Shown here piece by piece: positions 26,033 through 35,137 of a DNA stretch of 64,000 nt. The translations under genes and the position numbers were made by a program. The stretch comes from Rosettibacter primus (lineage in GTDB: Bacteria; Bacteroidota; Ignavibacteria; Ignavibacteriales; Melioribacteraceae): positions 496,001 to 560,000 of the forward strand of contig NZ_JAYKGK010000001.1 of the NCBI RefSeq assembly GCF_036860675.1, in the 5' to 3' direction. The first letter of the stretch is position 1, and every line of letters begins with the position of its first letter. The notes below the pieces were generated by a model. The model had not been told where the DNA came from. It was given only the letters and a program-made list of their open reading frames with translations, and ran no database searches.

Positions 26033-26593
26033 TTAAAGCATAATCCAATATACCTGAACAGTTTTATTTTTTGATTTTTCTGATTCAAATGTAAAATTCT
26101 TCAAATCAGAAAGAGAAAATTCTTTCTCTAAAACACCGCCGCAATTTTTAATTGTCTTGCTCGACGCAATATTGTCTTTGTAGCAAGCAAGCATTACTTT
26201 CTTTAAACCAATTTCTCTACAGTAATCCAAAGCTTTCATCAAAATTTTTGTGCCATATCCCTTTCCTCTTTCTTCAGGTCGAACCCCAAAGCCAATATTC
26301 CCTCCGTATAATCGTAAAAAATCATTCAACTCATGTCGAATATCGACAAAGCCAATTAATCTTTTGTCTTCTTTTCTAATGGCAAGAAAAGTTGAAGAAA
26401 CGACCCAATTTTTATTAACGGTTTCTTTTTTCGAATTATCAACAATTTGTTTTAGCCAGGTACTATATTCCAACTTTTCAACAAGAGCTCCACCGTGAAT
26501 TTCAAATTCATTATTCTCTTGATGCTCTTTTATAAAATCAACAATTATTTCTTTATGTTTTTTTTCAGGTTTTATTAGTTCTATTTCAGCCAT
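26033..26593 (-). CDS. GNAT-family N-acetyltransferase
   Basis: A 186-residue cytoplasmic acetyltransferase. The acetyl-CoA-binding motif A is present as FGVRPEERGKGYGTKIL (about residues 103-120), preceded by RLIGFVDIRHE and followed by the ASSKTIKNCGG motif B. Overall order is like the RimJ/RimL-type Acetyltransf_3 branch. The substrate cannot be predicted. It stands alone with about 170 bases on either side of its neighbouring genes or intergenic elements; no operon partner is apparent. Confidence 0.86.
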   Translation of the reverse strand: MAEIELIKPEKKHKEIIVDFIKEHQENNEFEIHGGALVEKLEYSTWLKQIVDNSKKETVNKNWVVSSTFLAIRKEDKRLIGFVDIRHELNDFLRLYGGNIGFGVRPEERGKGYGTKILMKALDYCREIGLKKVMLACYKDNIASSKTIKNCGGVLEKEFSLSDLKNFTFESEKSKNKTVQVYWIML

Positions 26594-26762
26594 ATATTTT
26601 TAATATTTTATAAAAAATAGCTATTAACACCTAAGTATATGTGCAACAAGAATTTGTTTAATAGTTCACCGTTCACTGATATAAACAATTAATCGGGCTG
26701 TAATTTTTTATATCTATTAAAGGCTTTATAACATATAAAATTTATTATTCATTTGTGCTAAT

Positions 26763-27599
26763 TCAGATTAAAACTTTTTTGCTAAAAAACATCTTACTTT
26801 CTTTAATTATAACAATAACAGCAAACATCATTAACAATACTGTCTGTATTACTTTGCTGTCAGGATGAGTGGCAAATATTTCATTTGAAATATTTGCAGA
26901 TAAATGAAATACAATCGTTATAAAAATATTTCTATTTGTTTTGTAATATAACCAATTCATTATTATAACAAATACAAAGAGACTAAAAATAAAATTAATT
27001 GAATACAACAAACCTATAGCAACAACATTGCTATGATAATATCCTTTAATGAAAGATAAAGGAATATGCCAAATAACCCAGTATACAGAAAATACAATGG
27101 AGGTGGTGAATAAATTAAACTTACTTCTCAAAGCGTCCGTCCCATACGAATGCCATGCTAATTCTTCAACTATTGGGGCAAAAATTAAAATAAACCATGG
27201 AGATAATAACACTGAAGTAAAAGTTGGGGAACCTGAAATATAAAACTGATTAATGTTGTAACCGAATAATAATGATATAAATTGCGATACAACAATTGAT
27301 GCAAAAATCAGAAAAAAAGCTAATGCGGTATAAATAGGACTGAATTCATTTGGATTGAACAATCGATTTTTGAAGTCGGAGTATAATTCGCTTTCAGATA
27401 TAAGCAAATATAATGCAACAAAAAATGGAGCCAACAACCCCAAGATACCTAAAACTCCTTGTACTATAATTAAATATTGGTTAATATCCTTTAGGTGACT
27501 TATGTATGCAGCCCCAAACCATAAAGTCCATGGAATAACTAAGGATAGCCCGTAAAAGAAAATGGGTCTATTGTACCTTTCAATGATTTTAGTATTCAT
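26763..27599 (-). CDS. CPBP/CAAX-type intramembrane metalloprotease
   Basis: A 278-residue integral membrane protein with about eight transmembrane helices. The CPBP signature appears as PIVEELAWHSYGTDALRSKF (Glu-Glu pair followed by the Trp/Arg region) and, in a later helix, VYWVIWHIPLSFIKG with the second His, then an N-containing helix near the end. These residues form the presumed zinc site of ABI/CAAX-type proteases. I use the ATG at 27599, which overlaps the upstream methyltransferase stop by 11 bases and removes a soluble 25-residue extension encoded entirely inside the methyltransferase gene. The substrate is unknown. Confidence 0.82.
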   Translation of the reverse strand: MNTKIIERYNRPIFFYGLSLVIPWTLWFGAAYISHLKDINQYLIIVQGVLGILGLLAPFFVALYLLISESELYSDFKNRLFNPNEFSPIYTALAFFLIFASIVVSQFISLLFGYNINQFYISGSPTFTSVLLSPWFILIFAPIVEELAWHSYGTDALRSKFNLFTTSIVFSVYWVIWHIPLSFIKGYYHSNVVAIGLLYSINFIFSLFVFVIIMNWLYYKTNRNIFITIVFHLSANISNEIFATHPDSKVIQTVLLMMFAVIVIIKESKMFFSKKVLI

Positions 27600-28188
27600 A
27601 TTTTTTCTTAAAATTAATTGTGAAATTTCTCTTATTCCCGTAATCATTGTAAAACTTAAAATTGTGTTTTTCAATTATATCTATTAATTCTTCCATGCTC
27701 ATTTTATCAGGGTCACCTGCAAGTTCAGAAATTGAAAGAATACCATCTGGTTTAAGCATTCTGTAAAATTCTTTTATATATGATTCTTTATTTTCCACTT
27801 CTCCTATTACAGCAACCATGTAAATTATGTCAAAAAAATTATCGCTAAAACTAAATGTCTCTCCATTGCATAAATAGTATTCAACATTTTCAAGTTTTCT
27901 TTTCATAAATCGTTTTTTTGCATAATCCAACATCTCTTGCTGAATGTCTGCCAAAAAAAGTTTACCGGCAATTAATTTTCTTGCAACAGGAAGACTGAAG
28001 TACCCGGGACCTGACCCCACTTCCAGGACAAAATAATTTTCTCTTAGTTCAAGTCTTTTAATTAATTGCTTTGGTGAGAGAAAGATATTTCGCAAAGGGA
28101 AAAGAAGTGTAAAAGCCCATTGGTAAGGAAAAACACCCTTTGTTGCAAATCTTTTTATTATTACCTGATTTTTATTTTCTGTTTTCAT
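27589..28188 (-). CDS. Class I SAM-dependent methyltransferase
   Basis: A 199-residue Rossmann-fold methyltransferase. Motif I is YFVLEVGSGPGYFSLPVA (about 50-67), followed by an acidic strand LFLADIQQEMLDYAKK and a motif II-like FDIIYMVAVIGEVENKESY, then LKPDGILSISE. This set matches the UbiE/COQ5-like class 11 methyltransferases; the substrate is not identifiable. It begins just downstream of a broken related frame at 28296-28515, so it may be the intact member of a former pair. It overlaps the protease gene by 11 bases. Confidence 0.87.
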   Translation of the reverse strand: MKTENKNQVIIKRFATKGVFPYQWAFTLLFPLRNIFLSPKQLIKRLELRENYFVLEVGSGPGYFSLPVARKLIAGKLFLADIQQEMLDYAKKRFMKRKLENVEYYLCNGETFSFSDNFFDIIYMVAVIGEVENKESYIKEFYRMLKPDGILSISELAGDPDKMSMEELIDIIEKHNFKFYNDYGNKRNFTINFKKKYEY

Positions 28189-28295
28189 ATTCCTTCGGGT
28201 CTTTCTTCAACGCTATGTTTTTGTATAGCATGGAACACAACAGCTTGCGTGCTTGAAATATTTAGTGTTGCAAGTTTCGTTCTAATCTGCTAACA

Positions 28296-28515
28296 CAAAT
28301 ATGAATTGCAAAAATTCTAAATTAGTATCAACAGCATATACTTTCCCTGCTTCACCTACTATTTCTGCAAATCTTAGTCAAAAATAACCACCACCTGCAC
28401 TTATATCAGCAATATTTTGTTCGGATTTTAATCCTATGACCTCTAAAATTTCATCAGGTTTATTTCTCAGGTCCGATGCTTTTTTATTAATCATTTGTGC
28501 TTTAAGATTTTTCAT
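28296..28515 (-). pseudogene. Broken class I methyltransferase
   Basis: From an ATG at 28515 the frame reads MKNLKAQMINKKASDLRN, then EVIGLKSEQNIADISAGGGYF (a motif I). It is stopped by TGA at codon 46 (28380-28378) and continues as LRFAEIVGEAGKVYAVDTN and LEFLQFI before degenerating. The pieces line up with the SAM-binding half of a GGGYFTLRFAE-type methyltransferase. The catalytic half is missing or scrambled between here and the intact methyltransferase 100 bases downstream. A single sequencing error cannot restore it because the rest of the domain is absent. Confidence 0.7.
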
Positions 28516-28807
28516 TATTTATCTCATGCAATTTTATTTTCAATGCAACAACTTTAACTGTTGATAATTTTTGAATTGTCATAGCTTAATTGCAAAGACT
28601 ATTTAAATGAAGTTGATACAATTATGCAACAATTAACTGTCAATTTGACGCAGTAACTCCGAAATTGTTTTCTAAGAAGAAAGGTATTTCCTCAATTTAT
28701 TTTAGTTATTGAGCAACCAAAATTCGAGTGAAAGAATAAGAATAACCCCTTGAGAATAAATTATATACTTTTCTTAAAACTCACTCATACCTTTATGCAA
28801 TATAAAT
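28516..28807. other. Gene-free spacer
   Basis: About 290 bases with no open frame of note, no strong hairpin and no recognised element. It separates the HIT gene's 3' end from the broken methyltransferase. Confidence 0.45.
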
Positions 28808-29212
28808 TTATTTCGTACGCAATTTCTCCCATACTTTATCTATATCAACTTCAATTTTGGGCAGATTAGGCCAGGTGTTTAAACCATCATCTTTGAATCT
28901 CGGGAGTAAATGAAAGTGGAAATGAAAAACTGATTGTTGACCATCTTTTCCGCTTGCATGCATTAAGTTCATACCAGTCGCATTGATTTTATGTTTATAC
29001 TCTTGTGTCAATTTCTGTGCAACTCTAATTAGCTCACAAAGAATGTCTGATGGAATATCATATAAATCAGCATAATGCTTTTTAGGTGCAATTAGAGTAT
29101 GTCCATAAACTTCAATTTTCTTAGGCAAAAAACAAATCACATTTTCATTTTCATAAATGATTTTCGCTGGTGATTTTCTATTAACAATCTGGCAGAATAT
29201 ACAATCGTCCAT
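28808..29212 (-). CDS. HIT-family nucleotide hydrolase/transferase
   Basis: A 134-residue cytoplasmic protein of the histidine triad family. It has the N-terminal CIFCQIVNRKSPA zinc/Cys motif common to the HINT branch, GHTLIAPKKHYADLYDI, and the catalytic triad HFHFHLLPRF near the C-terminus. Members hydrolyse nucleoside phosphoramidates or dinucleotides; the physiological substrate here is not predictable. Length and motif order are standard. It stands alone, about 256 bases from the pectate lyase gene. Confidence 0.93.
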   Translation of the reverse strand: MDDCIFCQIVNRKSPAKIIYENENVICFLPKKIEVYGHTLIAPKKHYADLYDIPSDILCELIRVAQKLTQEYKHKINATGMNLMHASGKDGQQSVFHFHFHLLPRFKDDGLNTWPNLPKIEVDIDKVWEKLRTK

Positions 29213-29468
29213 AGTTTATTACTTAATGAATAAATTTATATCACATTTCTTTTTCCAATATAAGAAATTTCCAAAGGTAAATTGGACATAACAATTAAAA
29301 GCATTTATCTATTATCATCTTTTATAAAAGTTTAACAATTTTATTCATCATTCTATAAATAAATTGCTCAGTCTTTTTACTATAATTTTTAATTGGTTTT
29401 CTATCTGTTTATTGTCTTTATAATTAATTATATGCAAGGGACAATATTCACTTACCATTATTTTAATA

Positions 29469-31352
29469 CTATTTTATGAGCATCATCTTATTAACCAAAA
29501 ATTTATCCCCAACCTGAAATGTATAAAAGTAAATTCCACTTGTGAGTTTTGAAGCATTGAATTCGACATTATACTTTCCTGGTCCTTTTATCTCATCAAG
29601 CAAAGTAGAAATTTTTTGTCCAAGTATATCATAAACATTTATAGATACTCTTTTAAGTGTTGAAATTCGAAAACTAATAGTAGTTGTCAAATTAAATGGA
29701 TTAGGATAATTTGAAATAGAAAATTCATCTAATAAATTATTATTTTCTTTTAAGTCTGTTTTAATACCAGACGAAATAATTGAAGGCAGTTTTTCAGGTT
29801 CATCCAAGAAATATTTATATGGAACTTCTAAATTACACATAGCAAGAGTATAAATATTGCTGTTCATTAGGTAATTGTTAAGTAAAAATCCTGCACCAGG
29901 AATTGAACTATAATCAGAAAAAACTGCTTTACCAACATTTTCAAAGTAATTATTTTCTACATGCACACAAGCACCCATTCTTGAATTAATCGCTGTGTTA
30001 CAATTTTTATAATAATTATTAAAAATATGCGCCTTGCCAAATCGTATGCTCGGAAGTCTTGATTCACAGTTGTAGAAAAAGTTATGATGAAAAGTAACTC
30101 GAATTACAGTATCTGCGAATTGCTCATCCCCTGAACTTATTAAAATTGTTTTATAATGGTCATGAAACGAAGACCATGAAACGGTTATAAAAGAAGATTC
30201 ATTTTTAATATCAAGCAATCCATCGTAATAATCTGTGCCATGTTCTCTATCGGAAAAAAATTCACAATGGTCAATCCATATATTTTTTGATTTGCCATTT
30301 ATCTCAATTGCATCCTGAGGAGTTACATGAGATATAGTAATATTTTTAATAATTACATTTCTTGCATTATTAATTGACAATCCAATTCCTTTCAAATATG
30401 CAACATTGCCAATACCTAATAAAGTTTTATCAGATTTTACACTAATAACATCATTGCCTTCAATTCTTCCAGAAAATTTTATTACATAAGGTTTATCACT
30501 GCCAAGATAATTTTTAAGTTCTTCAAGTGATTTTGCTTCAACTGTATCACCAAGTGCACCACCAATTACTGTGTATCGAGTTCCTTTATCATCTTGAACT
30601 GTTGCATATCCAATTAAATTGGTATCTGCTTTCATCCCAACAGGTAAAAATCTTGCAACAGCATTAACATTACTTTTAATAGCAAAAGTAAAAATTGAAT
30701 CTGAGCTTGTTTCTTCACCAGTCCAGCTTTCAAAAAAGAATCCCGGCTTTGAATGTGCAATAAGGGTTACAATTGTTCCTTCATCATAATAATTTTGAAT
30801 CGGGAAATATTCTACAGTGCCCCATTTTTCATTATTACTTTTTACAGAAAGAATATATGAAGGTGTACATAGTGCAGGTTCAACTCCATCTCCAATTACT
30901 TTGAAATAATCATAATTTCCCAATCCATTGGGAGAATAAGATTCTATCCTGATTTTGTGATAACCCGATTTCAAAAAAACTTGAACTGGGGTTGATTCTG
31001 TCCAGGAATCCCATTTGTCACCAGTGCGCGGAAAATAAATTGTATCTATAACAACATTCCCATTGATTAACAATTTTGCATTTCGTTCCTGAGTGCTGCC
31101 GCTTACAGCATATCTCCATATAAATAAAAAATTACCATCTTTTATTACATTAATTTGCCAGCTTATACTTTTGCCAATCCCTAAATCAGTATCTGCATAA
31201 CCAGTTCCAGTATAACCGGATACACTTTTGGCAATTGTCCCATCAACAGAACAAAATCCTAATTCATTTTCTTGAATAATAATTTCCTGTTGAGCAAATA
31301 AAATTTTGTTTATCAGTAAAAATAGTAAGATGATTTTATCTTTTACTTTCAT
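29469..31352 (-). CDS. Secreted pectate lyase, PL1 family, with T9SS tail
   Basis: A 627-residue secreted lyase that would cleave polygalacturonate by beta-elimination. The domains in order are: signal peptide (1-20); a CBM35-like beta-sandwich (about 22-160, with ENELGFCSVDG and a TGYADTDLG segment); a divergent InlB-type repeat (about 165-235, ending AVARFLPVG); and the PL1 parallel beta-helix (about 250-500). Its signatures are KNIWIDHCEF, a Ca-binding DYYDGLLDIKN region and RLPSIRFG, with the catalytic Arg. The last 80 residues are a type IX sorting domain (NYPNPFNLTTTISF through LGQKISTLL). It may be surface-anchored or released. Confidence 0.9.
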   Translation of the reverse strand: MKVKDKIILLFLLINKILFAQQEIIIQENELGFCSVDGTIAKSVSGYTGTGYADTDLGIGKSISWQINVIKDGNFLFIWRYAVSGSTQERNAKLLINGNVVIDTIYFPRTGDKWDSWTESTPVQVFLKSGYHKIRIESYSPNGLGNYDYFKVIGDGVEPALCTPSYILSVKSNNEKWGTVEYFPIQNYYDEGTIVTLIAHSKPGFFFESWTGEETSSDSIFTFAIKSNVNAVARFLPVGMKADTNLIGYATVQDDKGTRYTVIGGALGDTVEAKSLEELKNYLGSDKPYVIKFSGRIEGNDVISVKSDKTLLGIGNVAYLKGIGLSINNARNVIIKNITISHVTPQDAIEINGKSKNIWIDHCEFFSDREHGTDYYDGLLDIKNESSFITVSWSSFHDHYKTILISSGDEQFADTVIRVTFHHNFFYNCESRLPSIRFGKAHIFNNYYKNCNTAINSRMGACVHVENNYFENVGKAVFSDYSSIPGAGFLLNNYLMNSNIYTLAMCNLEVPYKYFLDEPEKLPSIISSGIKTDLKENNNLLDEFSISNYPNPFNLTTTISFRISTLKRVSINVYDILGQKISTLLDEIKGPGKYNVEFNASKLTSGIYFYTFQVGDKFLVNKMMLIK

Positions 31353-31433
31353 AAAACACCAATGTAATTCTATTACAAGTTTTTAAATGAAAATTTTTTC
31401 TAGAACACTGATGGCACTGCTGAAACAGATTTG

Positions 31434-31467
31434 AACAGATTAAATCAAATAAATTCAATAATCTGTT
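31434..31467 (-). terminator. Hairpin after the PL9 gene
   Basis: AACAGATTA (31434-31442) pairs with TAATCTGTT (31459-31467) around an AT-rich loop, 26 bases after the PL9 stop. There is no T-run on the minus strand, so its role as terminator is uncertain. Confidence 0.4.
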
Positions 31468-31492
31468 TTCTTTATATGAAAAAAAAATTTTG

Positions 31493-33031
31493 TTATTTCA
31501 AATACATTGCTTTAATTGTTTTTGTATTGTTTTCATTTTCTATTCTTATAAAATAAATTCCAGAATTCAAATTGAAATCATCTGCTTTCCATACAAACGA
31601 ATATGTCCCGGCTGTTAAATATGAATTTAACAATTCTGCAACTAAATGACCGAGTAAATCATAAACTTTGATTCTTACATTGCTGTTTTTAGGAATATTA
31701 AACTTGATAATTGTCGAGGGATTAAATGGATTTGGATAATTTTGAAATACTTGAAAATCATTTGAAATACTTTCATTTATTTTAATTGAAGTTGCATTAT
31801 TAAATTCGAATGCACCTAAATCAGGTGCAGTTCCATAATATGGAAGTCCCACATCAACTCCAGCATCAATGAATTGAGAATTCGAAGTAAGATGCATATA
31901 CTTAATATCTGGCAAACTGCCATCTGATTTTCTTGGGGTAAATGCTTCTGATGGGTCAATACTAACAAAATCACTTTCAGAAATCTTAAATGGACTTAAC
32001 CAGCTGTTCTTTTCCTGAATTGCAAAACTTCCGAGTTCAACCGAACCATTTAATGAAATACAATTTTTTACAATTAATGATTGCCCGGTATTTAATTGTC
32101 GTGTTATTCTGTAGTTTGCACTTTTATTCCCAAATCCTGTGCAGTTTAATAAAGTCATTGAACCTGCATTATTGTTTTGATCAAATCCTTTAACTTTGTT
32201 ATTAAAAGCAAGACAATTTTTCAGTATAAAATGATGCATAAGATTTTGACTATTACTATTATCTCCTCCACCCATTTTAAATCCATTACCATTTCCTTTA
32301 CTTGCACTTCCATCTTTACGATATCCATTATTAAAAGTCCAGCAGTTTTCAAGAATTGTTGTTACATCATTTGCACCTCTTAAATAACCATCCCAGCCAT
32401 CATCGGAATTTTGCCAGGCTCTGCAGCCATAAAAATAATTATTAGTTCCTACTGTAAGTTTTGGGGCAAATCCATCCGCATCTCCTTCATCATCAGGGTC
32501 AAGATTATTAAATGAATCACAATTAATTATTTTATTATTAGAAGCACCATTGCTAAGCTGCAATCCTGAATCCCTGTTTTCATAAAAAGAGCAGAATTCA
32601 ATGATATTGTAAGAACCACCATTAATTTCCATTCCATTATCACCCGCACCTTTTATATCAAAACCTTTGATATACCAGTAATTAGCTCTTAAACTTATTC
32701 CTCTATTGCTGCCACTAAAACTCATAGAAGAAAAATCAAGAATAGGTCTTTCATTTTTATATGCGAATAAATAATACATTTTTTCTGAGGTGCCAGATTT
32801 TGATGAGCCAATACTTATAGTAGAAGTAAGAGAATAAATTCCACTTCGCACATAAATAGTATCGCCAGGCACAGCAACTGAAATTGCTTTTGTAATTGTT
32901 TTGAATGGTTGTTCTTTTGTACCTAAATTATTGTCATTACCATCGGTAGATACAAAAATTTGTCCTTTTATATTAAGAGTAAAAGAGATTAATAAGAAAT
33001 AACTTAGTAATAGTTTTACAAGTAAACGCAT
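31493..33031 (-). CDS. Secreted pectate lyase, PL9 family, with T9SS tail
   Basis: A 512-residue secreted protein. After the signal peptide (1-23) a right-handed parallel beta-helix covers about residues 25-395. It contains STDGNDNNLGTKEQPFKTI (the DUF1565-type cap), GDADGFAPKL and NSDDGWDGYLRGA, the Asp-rich calcium and catalytic region seen in PL9 lyases such as Pel9A, and a Lys in GNGNGFKMGGG that fits the catalytic base. The C-terminal 80 residues form a T9SS sorting domain (NYPNPFNPSTIIKF). PL9 enzymes act on polygalacturonate. It has its own terminator-separated unit upstream of the PL1 gene, so the two lyases may be co-transcribed. Confidence 0.88.
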   Translation of the reverse strand: MRLLVKLLLSYFLLISFTLNIKGQIFVSTDGNDNNLGTKEQPFKTITKAISVAVPGDTIYVRSGIYSLTSTISIGSSKSGTSEKMYYLFAYKNERPILDFSSMSFSGSNRGISLRANYWYIKGFDIKGAGDNGMEINGGSYNIIEFCSFYENRDSGLQLSNGASNNKIINCDSFNNLDPDDEGDADGFAPKLTVGTNNYFYGCRAWQNSDDGWDGYLRGANDVTTILENCWTFNNGYRKDGSASKGNGNGFKMGGGDNSNSQNLMHHFILKNCLAFNNKVKGFDQNNNAGSMTLLNCTGFGNKSANYRITRQLNTGQSLIVKNCISLNGSVELGSFAIQEKNSWLSPFKISESDFVSIDPSEAFTPRKSDGSLPDIKYMHLTSNSQFIDAGVDVGLPYYGTAPDLGAFEFNNATSIKINESISNDFQVFQNYPNPFNPSTIIKFNIPKNSNVRIKVYDLLGHLVAELLNSYLTAGTYSFVWKADDFNLNSGIYFIRIENENNTKTIKAMYLK

Positions 33032-33070
33032 AATACACCATGTTGTTTATAAAATGTCAAATTATAAAAA

Positions 33071-33114
33071 TTAGACCAGCAGGAAGAACTTTATTTTCTT
33101 CCATACTGGTCTAA
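33071..33114 (-). terminator. Intrinsic terminator after the 299-residue secreted protein
   Basis: TTAGACCAG (33071-33079) pairs with CTGGTCTAA (33106-33114), and the stem extends inward through AGGAAGAA/TTCTTCC with a small bulge. On the minus strand the stem is followed by TTTTTATAAT. It lies 20 bases after the upstream gene's stop and separates the receptor unit from the pectate lyases. Confidence 0.82.
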
Positions 33115-33133
33115 AACTAATTTAAGCAGATAA

Positions 33134-34033
33134 TTACTTCATCAACATCATTTTCTTTGTGCTAATAAAATTATCAGCTTCTAATTTATAGAAATAAATT
33201 CCGGAAGGAAGATTTGAAGCATCATAAATAATTGAATGAATGCCAGCGTCCAATTCGTTTGAAATGAGGGTAGCGATTTTTTCTCCAAGAGAATTATAAA
33301 TTGATAATCTTACAAAACTTCTTTTGGGAATTGAGAAAGAAATAGTAGTAGATGGATTAAAAGGATTAGGAAAGTTTTGGTATAATTCAAAACCAAATGG
33401 TAATAAAATAGATTCATCTACTGAAACAGCAGTTTCCGTTTTACCAATTACTTCAATATAATTCAGGCAGAAATATTTTGTAGTACCACCTGTAGTAGAA
33501 TACCAAGGAAATATCCTCATAATGAAAGAGCTGCCATCATTAATTTTTTCACCAATTTTAAAAACACGAACATAAGCAGCACTGTCACGTATATCATTTA
33601 TAGGGGCAGATGTAGTATCAATAATTCTTTTTGTAGCAAAAGACGGATCAGTATCCCAGTAAACATTAGCATGCATATAAGCACGTGTTCCATAGCTACC
33701 CATTCCATATTTAACAGTATCTACAATTAAATTATTTCCTGGTTTTGGTGTAACCTTAAATTCAACATATTTATCGGAAGAAGGAGCTGTTTCATTTGGC
33801 CATTCTGCACCATCTTTATACCATAGTCTAACAGCAGGACCAAAGCTACTGCCAGTATAATCTCTAACAGTTAAACCGCCCTGAAGCACAACATCATTAG
33901 CAGTAATTTCACCTTTTAAAGTTGTGACTGCTAAGTCTACTGTAAGCTCCCACATAACATATGCTCGTTGAGCAAATAAATTTTGTGTTATAAATAAACA
34001 TAAAAAACAGATTATTGTAATGAACTTTTTCAT
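33134..34033 (-). CDS. Secreted T9SS protein of unknown function
   Basis: A 299-residue exported protein: a signal peptide (1-21, ending LFAQ), a beta-rich region (about 22-205) and a T9SS sorting domain (NFPNPFNPSTTISF to the end, about 215-299). The central part, with YVMWELTVDL, LYGMGSYGTRAYMHANVYWD-like strands and a FCLNYIEVIG close, looks like a jelly-roll that could bind carbohydrate, but no family is recognised. It follows the PorV-like gene by 50 bases and is the last gene before the terminator, so it belongs to the SusC-like receptor unit. Confidence 0.75.
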   Translation of the reverse strand: MKKFITIICFLCLFITQNLFAQRAYVMWELTVDLAVTTLKGEITANDVVLQGGLTVRDYTGSSFGPAVRLWYKDGAEWPNETAPSSDKYVEFKVTPKPGNNLIVDTVKYGMGSYGTRAYMHANVYWDTDPSFATKRIIDTTSAPINDIRDSAAYVRVFKIGEKINDGSSFIMRIFPWYSTTGGTTKYFCLNYIEVIGKTETAVSVDESILLPFGFELYQNFPNPFNPSTTISFSIPKRSFVRLSIYNSLGEKIATLISNELDAGIHSIIYDASNLPSGIYFYKLEADNFISTKKMMLMK

Positions 34034-34082
34034 ATTTCCTCCAATTTGTTTTTTTAATTTAGTTTTTGCTTCTCATATTTTA

Positions 34083-35117
34083 TTAAAAAGCAACAGTTAA
34101 AGAAAACCTATTCACACCATCAAAATATTCAGTTGCAGAATATGAATAATTAATATCGAATTTAATTCCTCCAATTGATTGAGTAATACCAAGACCACCA
34201 GACCAGCTAAAAATGTCATGATTACTTTCGTACCCTGCACGTAAAGAAACCATATTCATGTAAGTATATTCGAGGCCGGCATTAACTCTGTCTGTATAAT
34301 TATTTGGATGAATAAATTCTGTTGAAACAAGAATAGTGTGGTCTTGTGAAATATTTTTATTGATTAAATCCATAATATTCATCCCAAGTCCAACTGCAAA
34401 TGCAATTGGAAGAGGTGAACTAAAACTTTGATATCGAACAAAAGTCGAAAAATTTCTCATTGACATTCCCAATCTTAATGATTCAATACCAGGGAAATAT
34501 TTAATACCCATATCAAATACCCATTTGTTTGCTCGATTATCACTAACATTTCCTGCTGCATCTACAAATTGACCTAATTGCTGACCAACATATTTGGCAG
34601 TTCCACCAATTGAAAATTTTGGACTAATTTGTTTTACATATGTTAACCCAAATGCATAAGCTCCAACATTTTTTACATCTCCCGTAAGAATATAATTATC
34701 TAGACTTATACTTGCAGCATCTACAAGTGCAGTGCCTCTGATTGTTCCATAATCAACTATTAAAAAACTTAAAGCAACTGAGCCGTAACTTTCACCATTC
34801 CATGCAACTGCACCAGCAAGATATTTAATATCAGCAAACCATTGTGTTGATGAAACAAAAGCCTGATATTTGGAATCCATCTCTGTTAATCCAGCAGGAT
34901 TTGAAAAAACACTTTCAACACCTTTGCTTAAAGCTGTATAAGAATTTCCTATTGCAGCTGCTTTAGGAGATACTGCTATTTGTAAAAAGTTCATAGTGGT
35001 TTGACCAGTCTGTTTAAGGTCAACTCCTCCCTGTCCTGTTGTTTTCATATCAACCTGAGCTTTAATACTCATGCTGATGAAAGAAATTATTACGAAGATT
35101 TTTATTAAACTTTTCAT
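34083..35117 (-). CDS. PorV/PorQ-family outer-membrane barrel
   Basis: A 344-residue outer-membrane protein with signal peptide (1-20). The N-terminal FLQIAVSPKAAAIGNSYTAL and VESVFSNPAGL segments are the hallmark of the PorV/PorQ (UPF0164/FadL-like) family, and the rest alternates beta-strands ending in FSLTVAF. PorV shuttles T9SS cargo to the surface, and PorV/PorQ paralogues are often encoded beside a secreted partner. Here the neighbours are a secreted protein and a SusC-like receptor. Whether it serves T9SS in general or only this locus cannot be judged. Confidence 0.83.
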   Translation of the reverse strand: MKSLIKIFVIISFISMSIKAQVDMKTTGQGGVDLKQTGQTTMNFLQIAVSPKAAAIGNSYTALSKGVESVFSNPAGLTEMDSKYQAFVSSTQWFADIKYLAGAVAWNGESYGSVALSFLIVDYGTIRGTALVDAASISLDNYILTGDVKNVGAYAFGLTYVKQISPKFSIGGTAKYVGQQLGQFVDAAGNVSDNRANKWVFDMGIKYFPGIESLRLGMSMRNFSTFVRYQSFSSPLPIAFAVGLGMNIMDLINKNISQDHTILVSTEFIHPNNYTDRVNAGLEYTYMNMVSLRAGYESNHDIFSWSGGLGITQSIGGIKFDINYSYSATEYFDGVNRFSLTVAF

Positions 35118-35137
35118 TAATAAATTCTCCTTTTTTA

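Noticed and set aside
28189..28295. Integron attC-like or other recombination site in the remnant downstream of the broken methyltransferase
   Set aside because: Short palindromes (GCTAT/ATAGC, CAACA/TGTTG) are present, but the RYYYAAC and GTTRRRY core sites do not fit.
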